Shown here: piece after piece, positions 55,562-64,000 of the stretch | Layout of the letters: every line of letters begins with the position of its first letter | Position numbering within the stretch: position 1 is the first letter of the stretch | The notes under the pieces: model-generated | Seen by the model: the letters and a program-made list of their open reading frames with translations, nothing else | Databases searched by the model: none | What the model was told of the DNA's origin: nothing | Origin: JANXZS01 sp963797255 | GTDB lineage: Bacteria > Acidobacteriota > Terriglobia > Terriglobales > Acidobacteriaceae | Reading direction: 5' to 3' | Length of the DNA stretch: 64,000 nucleotides | Assembly: GCA_963797255.1 (NCBI GenBank) | Contig: CAWCOV010000017.1 | Location: 1-64,000, forward strand | Position numbers and translations under genes: made by a program

Positions 55562-57871
55562 CTATATCAGTTTGTCGAGGGTGATTGGCAATTCGCGGAC
55601 GCGTTTGCCACAAGCGTTGTAAACAGCGTTGGCGATCGCGGCTCCCGTTCCGGTGATGCCGATCTCGCCGATGCCACGCGCCCCCATTGGTGTATGTGGA
55701 TCCGGGATGTCGGTCCACATGACTTCAATCTCCGGGACGTCCATGTGTACCGGCACATGATACTCAGCAAGGCTCGGGTTCATGATGCGGCCCCTACGCT
55801 CGTCCCATTGCGTTTCCTCCATCAAGGCAAGCCCCAGGCCCATGATGATCCCACCTCGGAATTGGCTGGCTGCTGTCTTGGGATTGAGAATGCGTCCGCA
55901 GTCGAACGACCCCAGGAAGCGGCTCACGCGCGTTTCTCCAGTGATGACGTTCACGCGGACTTCAGCAAACATGGCGCCAAACGAGTGCATGGACCAGTGT
56001 TGAGCCTCAAGGGGCGGGGGAGCGTCCGTTTCTACACTCACCTCATTCCTGGCGGAGCGATGAAGGATGGCGGCATAGGTTTCACCTAGAGAAGAGTCGG
56101 CGATGCTATACAGACCGCCGTTGTGTGCGTGAACCTCGTCCGCACCCAGGCCGTGCAACGGTGAGTCCTTTCCTGCAAGTTTAATCAGTTCTTTGACCAT
56201 CTCTTTATGTGCAGCGATCACCGATGCACCGATGGACGCTGTTTGCGACGAACCGCCAGCCAGGAAAGAACCTGCTAAATCAGAGTGACCATGGTGAACT
56301 CGCACGCAATCGCGGCTTACCCCAAATCTCTCGGCGATCACCTGCGTTTGTGCCGTCGCTGTGCCCATACCCATCTCATGCGCAGCGAACTCCGCCGTCA
56401 CATGTCCATCGTTTGAGAGAGTCAGGCGAGCGCGGCCACCTGGCATACGGTAGTAAGGATAAGTTGCGGTGGCACAGCCCATTCCGACGAGCCACTCGCC
56501 TTCGCGTTGTGTTGCGGGTGTTTGGGGCCGATCACTCCAACCAAAACGAGTTGCCCCGTCTCGATATGCCTTCGCGATGTTGCGCGACGAGAATGGTTTG
56601 CCGGATGTGGGGTCATCTTCCGGTTCGTTGAGCAAACGTAACTCAACCGGATCCATGCCCATCTGCGTGGCCAGTTCATCGACGGCAGACTCCAGCGCGA
56701 AGGTTCCAATGGATTCACCCGGAGCGCGCATAAACGTATTTGCCAACATATCCATGTCAGCCACCTGCTGCCCGATCTTAAAAGTTGGCACGCGATATAA
56801 ATGGCGAGCCGGAAAAGTGAACTGCTCGGGGCAGTCGTTGTGGGCGGTCATTGCGGCTACACCGGTGTGTATGAGCGCTGTGAATTTCCCGTCCTTGTCA
56901 GCGCCTATGGCGACTCGCTGCTCCGTTGTGGTGCGACCACCGACGGTGCGGTACACCCCCTCACGCGAAAGAACAAGACGCACTGGCCGTCCGGCGAGCT
57001 TGGAGGCGGCAGCCGCAAGCACATGGTGGCTCCACAAGGTCTTGCTACCGAAGCCGCCGCCCACATACGGCGAAGACACATGGACCTGATCCTCCTTCAC
57101 GTCGAAGACTTGTGCAAGTGTCCACGCCGTCTGTGAAACAGCCTGCGAAGCATCATGCAGGTACAGCTCGTCATTTTTCCAGAACAGCGTGACTGCGTGC
57201 AGCTCGATGGGATTGTGGTTGTGGCGAGGTGTCCGGTATACGGCATCAACCCGATTGGGTGGAGACGCCAGTGCTCCTTCGGCGTCGCCTTCTTCGATTT
57301 TCGGTGGCTCGCCCAGAATCGTCTCCGGCTCCCTGGCGTGTTGCTTGGCCTCATCGAAGACGATGCTCGCGTGCTCTTCCTGGTACTTCGCTTTGATCAG
57401 AGACTTCGCGTAATCGGCCTGCTCCTGCGTTTCCGCCAACACCACGGCGATCGCCTCGCCGTTCCAGTGGGTGCAATCGTCCTGCATGATGGGCAGGTCG
57501 CTCGGTCCGGCGGCCTTGGGGCTCGAGTTGAAAATAGGCGTTGGCTTGAGCTTAGGCGCATTCTTAAAGCTCATAACCAGCAATACGCCTGGCGCGGTCT
57601 CAGCAGAGGATGTGTCAAGGGAAGTCATGCGACCCTTCGCGATCGTGCTGTAGGCCACGGCGGCAAAGAGCATGTCCTCGATAGGGAACTCAGCCGCGAA
57701 CGGAGCTTTTCCGCTCACCTTAAGCGGACCATCGATGCGCGTAACCGGAGCACCGACATGCCCGTGCTTGTGCTGAATGAGATGGTCAGGAGTACCGCCT
57801 GGCATCCACTTGTCCGGTGCAGCCTCTAAAGCCTTCTGAACCAACTTTGTCGCCGCAGACTTGATGCTCAT
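55562..57871 (-). CDS. Molybdopterin-binding subunit, aldehyde/xanthine dehydrogenase
   Basis: 769 residues, the large subunit of a xanthine-oxidase-family enzyme, close to PaoC/YagR in layout. It contains GAPVTRIDGPLKVSGKAPFA, SSPYVGGGFGSKTLWSHHVL (Mo-site GGGFG), NTFMRAPGESIGTFALE and the catalytic glutamate E736 in GARGIGEIGITG. It oxidises an aldehyde or heterocycle at a Mo-cofactor of the MCD/MPT type. Its start overlaps the end of the FAD subunit gene by 4 bp, so the three subunits are translated together. Substrate not predictable; aromatic aldehydes are usual for Pao enzymes. Confidence 0.92.
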   Translation of the reverse strand: MSIKSAATKLVQKALEAAPDKWMPGGTPDHLIQHKHGHVGAPVTRIDGPLKVSGKAPFAAEFPIEDMLFAAVAYSTIAKGRMTSLDTSSAETAPGVLLVMSFKNAPKLKPTPIFNSSPKAAGPSDLPIMQDDCTHWNGEAIAVVLAETQEQADYAKSLIKAKYQEEHASIVFDEAKQHAREPETILGEPPKIEEGDAEGALASPPNRVDAVYRTPRHNHNPIELHAVTLFWKNDELYLHDASQAVSQTAWTLAQVFDVKEDQVHVSSPYVGGGFGSKTLWSHHVLAAAASKLAGRPVRLVLSREGVYRTVGGRTTTEQRVAIGADKDGKFTALIHTGVAAMTAHNDCPEQFTFPARHLYRVPTFKIGQQVADMDMLANTFMRAPGESIGTFALESAVDELATQMGMDPVELRLLNEPEDDPTSGKPFSSRNIAKAYRDGATRFGWSDRPQTPATQREGEWLVGMGCATATYPYYRMPGGRARLTLSNDGHVTAEFAAHEMGMGTATAQTQVIAERFGVSRDCVRVHHGHSDLAGSFLAGGSSQTASIGASVIAAHKEMVKELIKLAGKDSPLHGLGADEVHAHNGGLYSIADSSLGETYAAILHRSARNEVSVETDAPPPLEAQHWSMHSFGAMFAEVRVNVITGETRVSRFLGSFDCGRILNPKTAASQFRGGIIMGLGLALMEETQWDERRGRIMNPSLAEYHVPVHMDVPEIEVMWTDIPDPHTPMGARGIGEIGITGTGAAIANAVYNACGKRVRELPITLDKLI

Positions 57872-58854
57872 GCCAATCCCTCCGCCAATTCTTGCAGCAC
57901 CGCGGTGATGGTGCGTTTCGCCAATTCCACTTTGAACGCATTGCCGTACAATGGCTTCGCTTCCGCCAATTCAGCTTGAGCCGCCGCTCGGAAGTTTTCC
58001 TGGGTCGCTGCTTGGTTGCGCAGAGCAATTTCTGCCTTGAAGGCGCGCCACGGCTTGTGTGCCACGCCACCTAAGGCGATTCTCACATCTCTAATTGAGC
58101 CGTCATTAATGTCCAGAGCAGCAGCCACAGATACGAGTGCAAAGGCGTAGCTTGCGCGGTCGCGGACCTTGCGGTAAGTGGAATGAGCTAAAAACGTCTG
58201 CGGCGGTAGCTCCACCGCGATGATCAGCTCTCCCGGTTCCAGCACAGTTTCTATCTGAGGGGTATCTCCTGGCAGTTGGTGGAAGTCGGTGAAAGGCACG
58301 CTGCGTTCAACGGTTGCGTTCCGCAGGTGAACGACAGCGTCCAGCGCCGCGAGCGCGACGCACATATCGGAAGGATGTGTGGCGATACACGCCGGCGACG
58401 CTCCGAGGATGGCATGGTTGCGGTTGAAGCCGTCAACGGCGTCGCATCCTTGTCCCGGTGTGCGCTTGTTGCAGCGGGAACCATCGTCGTCATAGAAGTA
58501 GGTGCAACGCGTCCGCTGAAGGATGTTGCCGCCGACAGTTGCCATGTTGCGAATTTGCCCAGAGGCTCCTGCGAGGAGCGCTCGTGCAAGCACGGGGTAC
58601 CGCGTGCGGACCGCGAGGTGCCCTGCAACAACGCTATTGCGAACACCTGCGCCAATCCTCAAGCCGCCGTGCGCAGTCTCCTCGATGGCGGTTGAAATTC
58701 CGGTCACATCCACGAGCGACGATGGTCGCTCAAGCGTCTCGCGCATCAGGTCAACCAGGTTGGTTCCCCCGCCAAGATACTTGGAGCCTTCGGTTCCCCC
58801 GAGAGCGACGGCGTCCTCGATTGCGCCAGCACGCGTATAGCTGAAGGGATTCAT
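57868..58854 (-). CDS. FAD-binding subunit, aldehyde/xanthine dehydrogenase
   Basis: 328 residues with the FAD loop KYLGGGTNLVDLMRETLERP and GASGQIRNMATVGGNILQRT. An inserted cysteine loop (RTRCTYFYDDDGSRCNKRTP then GQGCDAVDG and ASPACIATHPSD) matches the extra [4Fe-4S] cluster known from PaoB. It passes electrons from the 2Fe-2S subunit to FAD and then to an acceptor. Overlaps both neighbours by 4 bp (58851-58854 and 57868-57871). Confidence 0.92.
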   Translation of the reverse strand: MNPFSYTRAGAIEDAVALGGTEGSKYLGGGTNLVDLMRETLERPSSLVDVTGISTAIEETAHGGLRIGAGVRNSVVAGHLAVRTRYPVLARALLAGASGQIRNMATVGGNILQRTRCTYFYDDDGSRCNKRTPGQGCDAVDGFNRNHAILGASPACIATHPSDMCVALAALDAVVHLRNATVERSVPFTDFHQLPGDTPQIETVLEPGELIIAVELPPQTFLAHSTYRKVRDRASYAFALVSVAAALDINDGSIRDVRIALGGVAHKPWRAFKAEIALRNQAATQENFRAAAQAELAEAKPLYGNAFKVELAKRTITAVLQELAEGLA

Positions 58855-59354
58855 TGTGCCTCCCCAAAGACTTCGGTGATGGCGTCCACAATGCCGTTAT
58901 AGGCTCCGCAACGGCACAGATTGCCACTCATGCGCTCGCGCAGCTCATCATGACTCAGCGTTACAAGATCAGCAGAAAGATCATGGGTGACGTGGCTCGG
59001 CATTCCCCGCTTTACTTCGCCCGCCATGCCGATTGCAGAGCATATCTGGCCGGGCGTGCAGTAGCCACATTGAAAGCCATCGTGTTCGATAAAAGCCTGT
59101 TGCAACGGATGAAGCCTCCCGTCGGGACAAAGCCCTTCGATTGTCTCAATCGCACGGCCTTGGTACTGAACCGCAAGCGCGAGGCACGAGAGTACGCGCT
59201 CGCCCTCCACCAGCACGGTGCATGCCCCGCACGCGCCTTGGTCGCAGCCTTTCTTCGAGCCATGAAGATTGAGGTGGTCGCGCAGCAAATCGAGTAACGA
59301 AGTGCGCGTATCGAAATCGATGTCCAGGGATTTGCCATTGATGACGAACTGCAT
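58851..59354 (-). CDS. 2Fe-2S subunit, aldehyde/xanthine dehydrogenase
   Basis: 167 residues. A plant-type ferredoxin domain carries GSKKGCDQGACGACTVLVEG and a later Cys (RVLSCLA). The C-terminal four-helix domain holds the second cluster, CGYCTPGQICSA and GNLCRCGAYNG. Start at ATG 59354 with GGAGG 7 nt upstream. Unlike E. coli PaoA, there is no Tat signal before the ferredoxin domain, so this enzyme should stay in the cytoplasm. First gene of the operon; a repeat copy lies just upstream. Confidence 0.92.
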   Translation of the reverse strand: MQFVINGKSLDIDFDTRTSLLDLLRDHLNLHGSKKGCDQGACGACTVLVEGERVLSCLALAVQYQGRAIETIEGLCPDGRLHPLQQAFIEHDGFQCGYCTPGQICSAIGMAGEVKRGMPSHVTHDLSADLVTLSHDELRERMSGNLCRCGAYNGIVDAITEVFGEAQ

Positions 59355-59414
59355 CGATACCTCCAAGGCCCAGAAAGTGTCTGACCAATCTTTGAGATGC
59401 AGACAGAGAGCCAC

Positions 59415-59800
59415 GACGTTTTACTCTTACGCCGTCGATGTGCAGCAACTCCCGAGGTGGGATTTTGTATCCAAACGCCGGACATGGATGAGTATGGTAG
59501 AAGCTTTTAGGATCAATCCTCCTTCTTGTCATTGAGTTGTCCAGTCTGCTGGCGATCGCGGTAACCAAAACTTTCAATGACGGTGAACGTCAGAATCGAA
59601 CATCATTGCTGCGTGTCACCGGGGCGTACAGGCTTCCTTATTGCTTGATAACCAACCCGGCCTTGAAAGATCTCAGTCGGCAGGTACTGCCGATGCTCTC
59701 CACAAAGCAAGCAGGTGATTCGGCGAAGGGGCCACACCGTTTGGCCAAGACCACTAGACTGCGGAACAGGCCGAACCGCTAGAGCGCGGGGGCAGCTGAT
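59415..59800. other. Gap containing third repeat copy
   Basis: No supported gene. Bases 59443-59535 match 55446-55540 at about three-quarters identity (GCAACTC.CG.GG.GG, then TTGTATCCA.A..GCCGGACAT), spanning the start of the MSG-x-WIQ frame and its upstream bases on the minus strand. The same sequence thus lies on both sides of the dehydrogenase operon. Confidence 0.5.
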
Positions 59801-62724
59801 CTATTTCAGTACGCTGGAGAAGGGGCTCGACCAGCCCGGCTGGCGGTAGCCCTGCAGCATCCAGAGGTCCAATCTGGATTTCTCAGTGGAATAAGCAATG
59901 CTCTTTCCGTCCGGTCCAAGGCTGAATCGAATGCCTGGACGGAAGTTAGTAAAAGGGCGAAGGCCCTTGTCTAATTCCTTGATCACAGTCTGCCTGAGGG
60001 TAACGGGATCAAGGGAAAAGAGCGTAACGGGATCAAGGGAAAAGAGGTTGTTGCGCTCTCGATCTGCCGCGGTTTCACCGAGTCGGATTCCATAAAGCAG
60101 CTTGCCGTCTCTGGAGAATGCGAGATGGCTGGTTGCGATATTGCCGAGAAACTTCGTGGTCTTGCCGTCGGGGGAGATCAGGCTCCAACCCTTAGTGTCG
60201 TGCAAGGTGATCCAGCCACCGGCGGGCGACCAATCGGGAAGGCCTGAGGCATCATCCGTTGAGAGTCCGAGTTCGACGGGGGCGGCATTTCCGCTGGTCT
60301 TCACTGTCATCAGCGACATCTTGCCGGACTTAACCCGAAGATAGGCGAACCGGCTGCCATCGGGCGACCAGGCGCCGCCATACTCGAAAGCGGCCTCCTC
60401 ATTCGTAAGCTGGACGGGCGACCCGCCCGAAATGGAGATCATCCATAGGCGACCCACTCCATTGTTGTCCGCTCTCGCAAAGATCAACCTTTCGCCATCC
60501 GGAGACAGCGCAGGATTCAGGAAGAATCTGTTCATTCCATCCGGAAACTCCGCCGGCGTGACGACCGGTCGCTCGATGCCGTCCGCGGAGCGAACCCATA
60601 TCTGATAAGGGCCGCTTCGATTCGTGACCCATGCCAGCTTATCCGCCTTCGCGGCCCACGCAGCCATGTTCTCTTCGCGATTGGTGGAGATCAGGGTCCT
60701 GGCGGAGCCATTTTCCAGTGAAACCGATACGACATCCAGGCCGAAAGTCCACTGCGAATAAAGCAGGCTCCTGCCGTCGGGTGAAACGGCGGGCAAAAGC
60801 TCGTATACATTGCCGGTGGTGAGCGGCATCAAGGATTCGGAAAGAATGTCCGCAATCCAGAGGTGAGCGGGAGCATCCAATTTCGGCGCGAGGGCGAGCA
60901 CGACGTGGCTGCTGTCCGGCATCCACGAAAACGATGGAGATCCCGGAAAGGGCGGCAACTTTTGCAGGATGCGCTGCGGCGGCTTGCTGGCGGCAGGGTA
61001 GGGGAGCAGCCAGACCTCTTCCTTGCCCTTATTCCCGGCGAGGATGAGCAAGATCTTTCTCCCGTCGGGAGAAAAGAGAAGTTGAGGGACGTTAAACACG
61101 GATTTGCTGGCGAATGGGGCAGGCGTGTAACTTCGCAGCGGGGAGCCCAACGGGTCGGATATGGCCACACCGTACAGTTCCCCCGGATTCTTCGGCATCG
61201 AGAGCGTTGCAAATGCCTTGCCGTCCGGCGACAGACCACAGGCAAGTTCCACGCAATCTGTGTCCATAATGGGTTCCAGGTCGCCCCCCACTGTGGCCAC
61301 GGAGTAGAGTTTATGGTCCGGCGATTCCTTCCTGTCTGTATCTTCGACCACGATAAGGTGGCTTCTGTCGCTCGACCACCCCAAAGGCCTGACGCCGTGT
61401 TCCTCATGCGTCAATTGCAGCGGAACCGACGAATTCAGGTAGCGCAGAAAAACCTGGGGGATTCCATGGAGCTTGCCCGAATAAGCTACCGCCTTGCCAT
61501 CCGGAGACCAAACGGCGTCCCATGCGTCGCTGGCGAATGGCGTGTAGCGATACTTCCCGATATCCTGGCCGGGAGGCTTGAGCAGATAGACCAACATTCC
61601 ACCGAACAACAGGCAGGTAGCCCCGATCGCTGCGGGGGCAGATCCAGCGCCGTCGTGATTTCCGGGCGGAAACAGCCGTCGAGGCCAAACTGGGATAGGC
61701 CTCGGATAGATGGTCGCGCAGGTTGCCCAGTTCGCGATAGAGGTCGCGGGTGGACTCGTAGCGTTGATCCGGCTCTTTGGCCAGGCATCGTTCGATAGTC
61801 CACTTGAGCGGCGCGGGCAGCTTTCCTTCGATCTCCGGCGGCTCGTCATTGAGAATCGCAGTCATCGTCTCCGCCGGCGTAGGTCGATGAAAGGCCCGCT
61901 TACCCGACAACATTTCATAGAGGATCACGCCAAATGCAAAGATGTCTGCACGATGGTCGACATGCTCTCCGCGTACCTGCTCCGGAGACATGTACCCGGC
62001 CGTCCCCATCACTACACCGGTTTGCGTGGTGTCAGGCTGGTTCACTCCCGACAGCTTCAGCTTGGCCAGGCCAAAGTCCAGAATCTTTACACAGCCGTCT
62101 TTAGTGACGAACAGGTTCTCCGGCTTAAGGTCGCGATGAATGACTACCTTTTTCATGCGCCGCCGCCAGCCCCTGCGCGATCTGCGCCGCGTAATCCATC
62201 GCCTTGCGTAACGGCAACGGGCCGCGATCCAGCACCTTCCGGAGCGTCTCGCCATGCAGCAACTCCGAGGCGAGATACGGCGCGCCTTCATGCATGCCGA
62301 ACTGGTAAACGGCCAGAATGTTGGGATGGTCAAGAGCGGCAGCTGCCTGCGCCTCCTGCTCAAAGCGTCGCAGGCGCTCGGGATCATGCGCAAAGCAAGC
62401 TGGCAGGACTTTGATTGCCACCTCGCGCTTCAATGTGGAGTCGCGGGCATGGAACACCTCACCCATGCCGCCAGAGCCAATGAGCGCGACAATCTCGTAT
62501 TGTCCGATTCTGGTGCCGGGAGCGATTTCCTTTTCGTGAGAACCAAGCGGTGGATGCGCTAAAAAGCTTCCCGCCTTTGCATCCTCGGCAAGCAGTTCTT
62601 CAAGGGCTCCTCTCAACTCCTGATTGCCATTGCACGCCTGGGTCAGGAAAGCATTCCTCTCCTCAGACTCGAGCGCCAATGCGGCCTCGAACAACTGCTC
62701 TACGGTCTCTCGTTGCAGAGTCAT
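59801..62724 (-). CDS. Serine/threonine kinase with PD40 propeller (two frameshifts)
   Basis: About 970 residues in three frames. The first (62724-62125) has GSGGMGEVFHARD and the lysine in EVAIKVLP. After an extra base at about 62145 the second frame gives VVIHRDLKPENLF, DFGLAKLKLSG and AGYMSPEQVRGE. After a shift at about 61660 the third gives a membrane helix (GATCLLFGGMLVYLLKPPGQ) and the SPDG-rich PD40 propeller to 59801. Layout equals the kinase at 2674, but no sigma factor gene is attached. A 24-bp tandem duplication lies in the propeller part. Two shifts disrupt the kinase, so it is either a pseudogene or miscalled. Confidence 0.85.
60000..60047. repeat. In-frame 24-bp tandem duplication
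   Basis: Two adjacent copies of a 24-base unit (GTAACGGGATCAAGGGAAAA plus four bases) lie inside the second kinase gene. They duplicate eight residues (FSLDPVTL) in the PD40 propeller without disturbing the frame. Confidence 0.85.
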
Positions 62725-63316
62725 GTTCCCCAGAATTCTCAGCTAGCCAATGCTCAATCACTGTTGGCTCGCTGGGCAGAAGTTGGGGTTCTGTGCTGGG
62801 CAGGGATGGGAGGACCGTGGAGCTGCGGCAATCAACTAACTCTTAAGTCCACATTGGGTTTCGTTGAAATGCCTGAAGACCCGTGGTTGTCCGATCCCTG
62901 CTGGCGCAGAGTTCGGCCTACTCATAGTACGAACCCAGTTGAAGAAACTGGCGGTGATGCTTAGCACCGGGGGATGTGATAACAAAGACCACGTTCGACA
63001 TGACTTGTTGGCTCTAACATGAGTGTTTCGAGGCGAAATGACACGAGTGACAGGTTCAGCTGTTCGGTAGCACAGTGAATAAAGTGGGCCATTTCGAGCT
63101 CCAAATAGAAAGCTAGAAATTTCATTTGCGAGATGTGGCAGAAAGCAATTCGCGGGTGAAGAGTATCTTGGGAAGCAACTTCGTTGCTCCGGATGCGGCA
63201 ATTCGATGCTGATTATGCAAAATGGTCGGCACGGCCCGTCAAGAGAATCTCGGCTACTGCCTGCCATTAAGAACGGGAACCGGGTCGGCAGCTTTTCGCG
63301 CAACTTGGGTCACATT
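62725..63316. other. Gap between kinase and last gene
   Basis: 592 bp without a supported gene. A 155-codon minus-strand frame (62836-63303) has no domain, signal or ribosome site that I can recognise. Confidence 0.4.
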
Positions 63317-64000
63317 ATGCCAGCGGCGTTCAACTTAAGACGGGGAACAACGGTCTGCTTGGCTGTTGCCATTCTTCTGGGAACGTACTTTGTCGGACGA
63401 AGACAGTCTCGATCCAACCTCGGCTCCGGAGAAGAAAAAAACCAGAAGTCTAGTCTATCTACGTCGTCATCCGCATCCGCCACGGCCTCGAATCAACAGC
63501 GTCCTCAAAGTGACGAATTTATTGACCAACATCCCGAAGAAGGCAACCATTCCGCCCCGGAGAATTCGTTGTCTCTGCGACCCTCTAATAAGCTACCTAA
63601 ACCAGAGAAGTTCAGGACAGCCAATTCGCTGCCCACCGGCACTCGTCTCATTAAAGATCAGAACACGGAAGGCCATGGTGAGCTAGAAGCGATCAATGGT
63701 ACAAATCACGACGCTTGTCTCATTGTCGTCGATGCATACTCCCATTTGCGCGTGCGAAAGGTGTACATAAGAGCGCAAGACACTTTGACTTTGGACCGCT
63801 TGGATAGAGGGCGATACACAATCCTCTTCGCGACCGGAGCTGATTGGAACGATAGGGCGGAAGAATTCAACCGGGAAGCATCCTACTTTGAATTCGGGAA
63901 GAGCCTCGATTTCGAGGAGACCCGCGACTCAAGCGGGGTTCACTACGGTCACCATTCCATTACGCTCCACACTGTGCCTGCAGGAAATACCCATGCCAAA
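63317..64000 (+). CDS. Membrane-anchored protein, 3' end outside window
   Basis: An open frame of 228 codons runs off the window. It starts with a basic stretch and one helix (RRGTTVCLAVAILLGTYFVG), then a long Ser/Gln/Pro-rich linker (about 35-105). A beta-rich segment follows (ACLIVVDAYSHLRVRKVYIR, DRGRYTILFATGADWND), ending HYGHHSITLHTVPAGNTHAK. The second part resembles small beta-domains of secreted bacterial proteins, with no family I can name. Topology is N-in with the domain outside. Confidence 0.6.
   Translation, partial: MPAAFNLRRGTTVCLAVAILLGTYFVGRRQSRSNLGSGEEKNQKSSLSTSSSASATASNQQRPQSDEFIDQHPEEGNHSAPENSLSLRPSNKLPKPEKFRTANSLPTGTRLIKDQNTEGHGELEAINGTNHDACLIVVDAYSHLRVRKVYIRAQDTLTLDRLDRGRYTILFATGADWNDRAEEFNREASYFEFGKSLDFEETRDSSGVHYGHHSITLHTVPAGNTHAK

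Noticed and set aside
62836..63303. 155-codon minus-strand frame
   Set aside because: Pro/Ser/Cys-rich with no domain or start signal; the gap looks non-coding.

Overview
The window looks like chromosome of an acidobacterium of the Terriglobia/Acidobacteriaceae type. This is inferred from gene content and was not checked by any search. The supporting genes are serine/threonine kinases fused to PD40/TolB-like propellers (one behind an ECF sigma factor of the acidobacterial type), a PadR regulator coupled to a MacB-like ADOP permease, and a dense set of secreted plant-polysaccharide hydrolases. There are no rRNA genes, no CRISPR array and no replication genes.

Layout. 1-2.4 kb: an NmrA-like reductase and a small membrane protein, divergent from a TetR regulator. 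2.7-6.2 kb: ECF sigma factor plus kinase/propeller operon. 6.4 kb: small secreted protein. 7.2-8.0 kb: a graveyard of mobile-DNA pieces (SNF2 helicase tail, integrase tail, broken tRNA). 8.75-12.2 kb: TetR with a divergent peroxiredoxin-like/membrane-protein operon. 12.3-16.5 kb: membrane protein, SigJ-type sigma factor, NAD(P)-binding protein, SnoaL-like protein and a broken LysR gene. 17-18 kb: IS110 transposase. 18.4-19.9 kb: two decayed genes. 20.3-23.5 kb: an L-fucose-type sugar operon (lactonase, Zn dehydrogenase, FucP transporter). 23.6-29.5 kb: H1-like protein, SMR pump, epimerase, DoxX, cupin, MocR regulator, ApaG. 29.8-32.9 kb: ADOP permease plus PadR. 32.9-34.7 kb: fragments of GH43-CBM6, CHAT and hydrolase genes. 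34.8-36.5 kb: GH5 enzyme. 37.1-37.9 kb: broken tyrosine recombinase. 38-53 kb: hemicellulose cluster (tannase/feruloyl-esterase family, two other esterases, two GH51, GH3 with PA14, GH29, GH42). 53.3 kb: HugZ-like protein. 54.2-55.3 kb: ISNCY-type transposase. 55.6-59.4 kb: paoABC-like molybdenum aldehyde/xanthine dehydrogenase operon. 59.8-62.7 kb: second kinase/propeller gene. 63.3 kb to the end: start of an unrecognised membrane-anchored protein.

Two points shape the interpretation. First, a 24-bp tRNA 3'-end sequence occurs in direct orientation at 7953-7976 and 37092-37115, and a tyrosine-recombinase remnant lies just outside the second copy. The 29 kb between them therefore looks like a decayed tRNA-associated genomic island. 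Second, at least fifteen genes carry single-base frameshifts. Some loci are plainly decayed, with several shifts or with fragments joined. Others, such as the GH51, GH29, kinase and dehydrogenase genes, are otherwise well conserved and could be sequencing indels.

How it works together. The 38-53 kb enzymes would remove ferulate or acetate, arabinose, xylose, galactose and fucose from arabinoxylan or fucosylated xyloglucan, and GH5 would cut a backbone. The fucose-type operon could take up and oxidise released L-fucose. No SusC/SusD, TonB or ABC sugar porter is present in the window. I found no convincing new multi-gene system. The most unusual items are the dispersed repeat carrying a small MSG-x-WIQ reading frame, the CHAT/hydrolase remnant, and a short leader ORF overlapping an esterase start.
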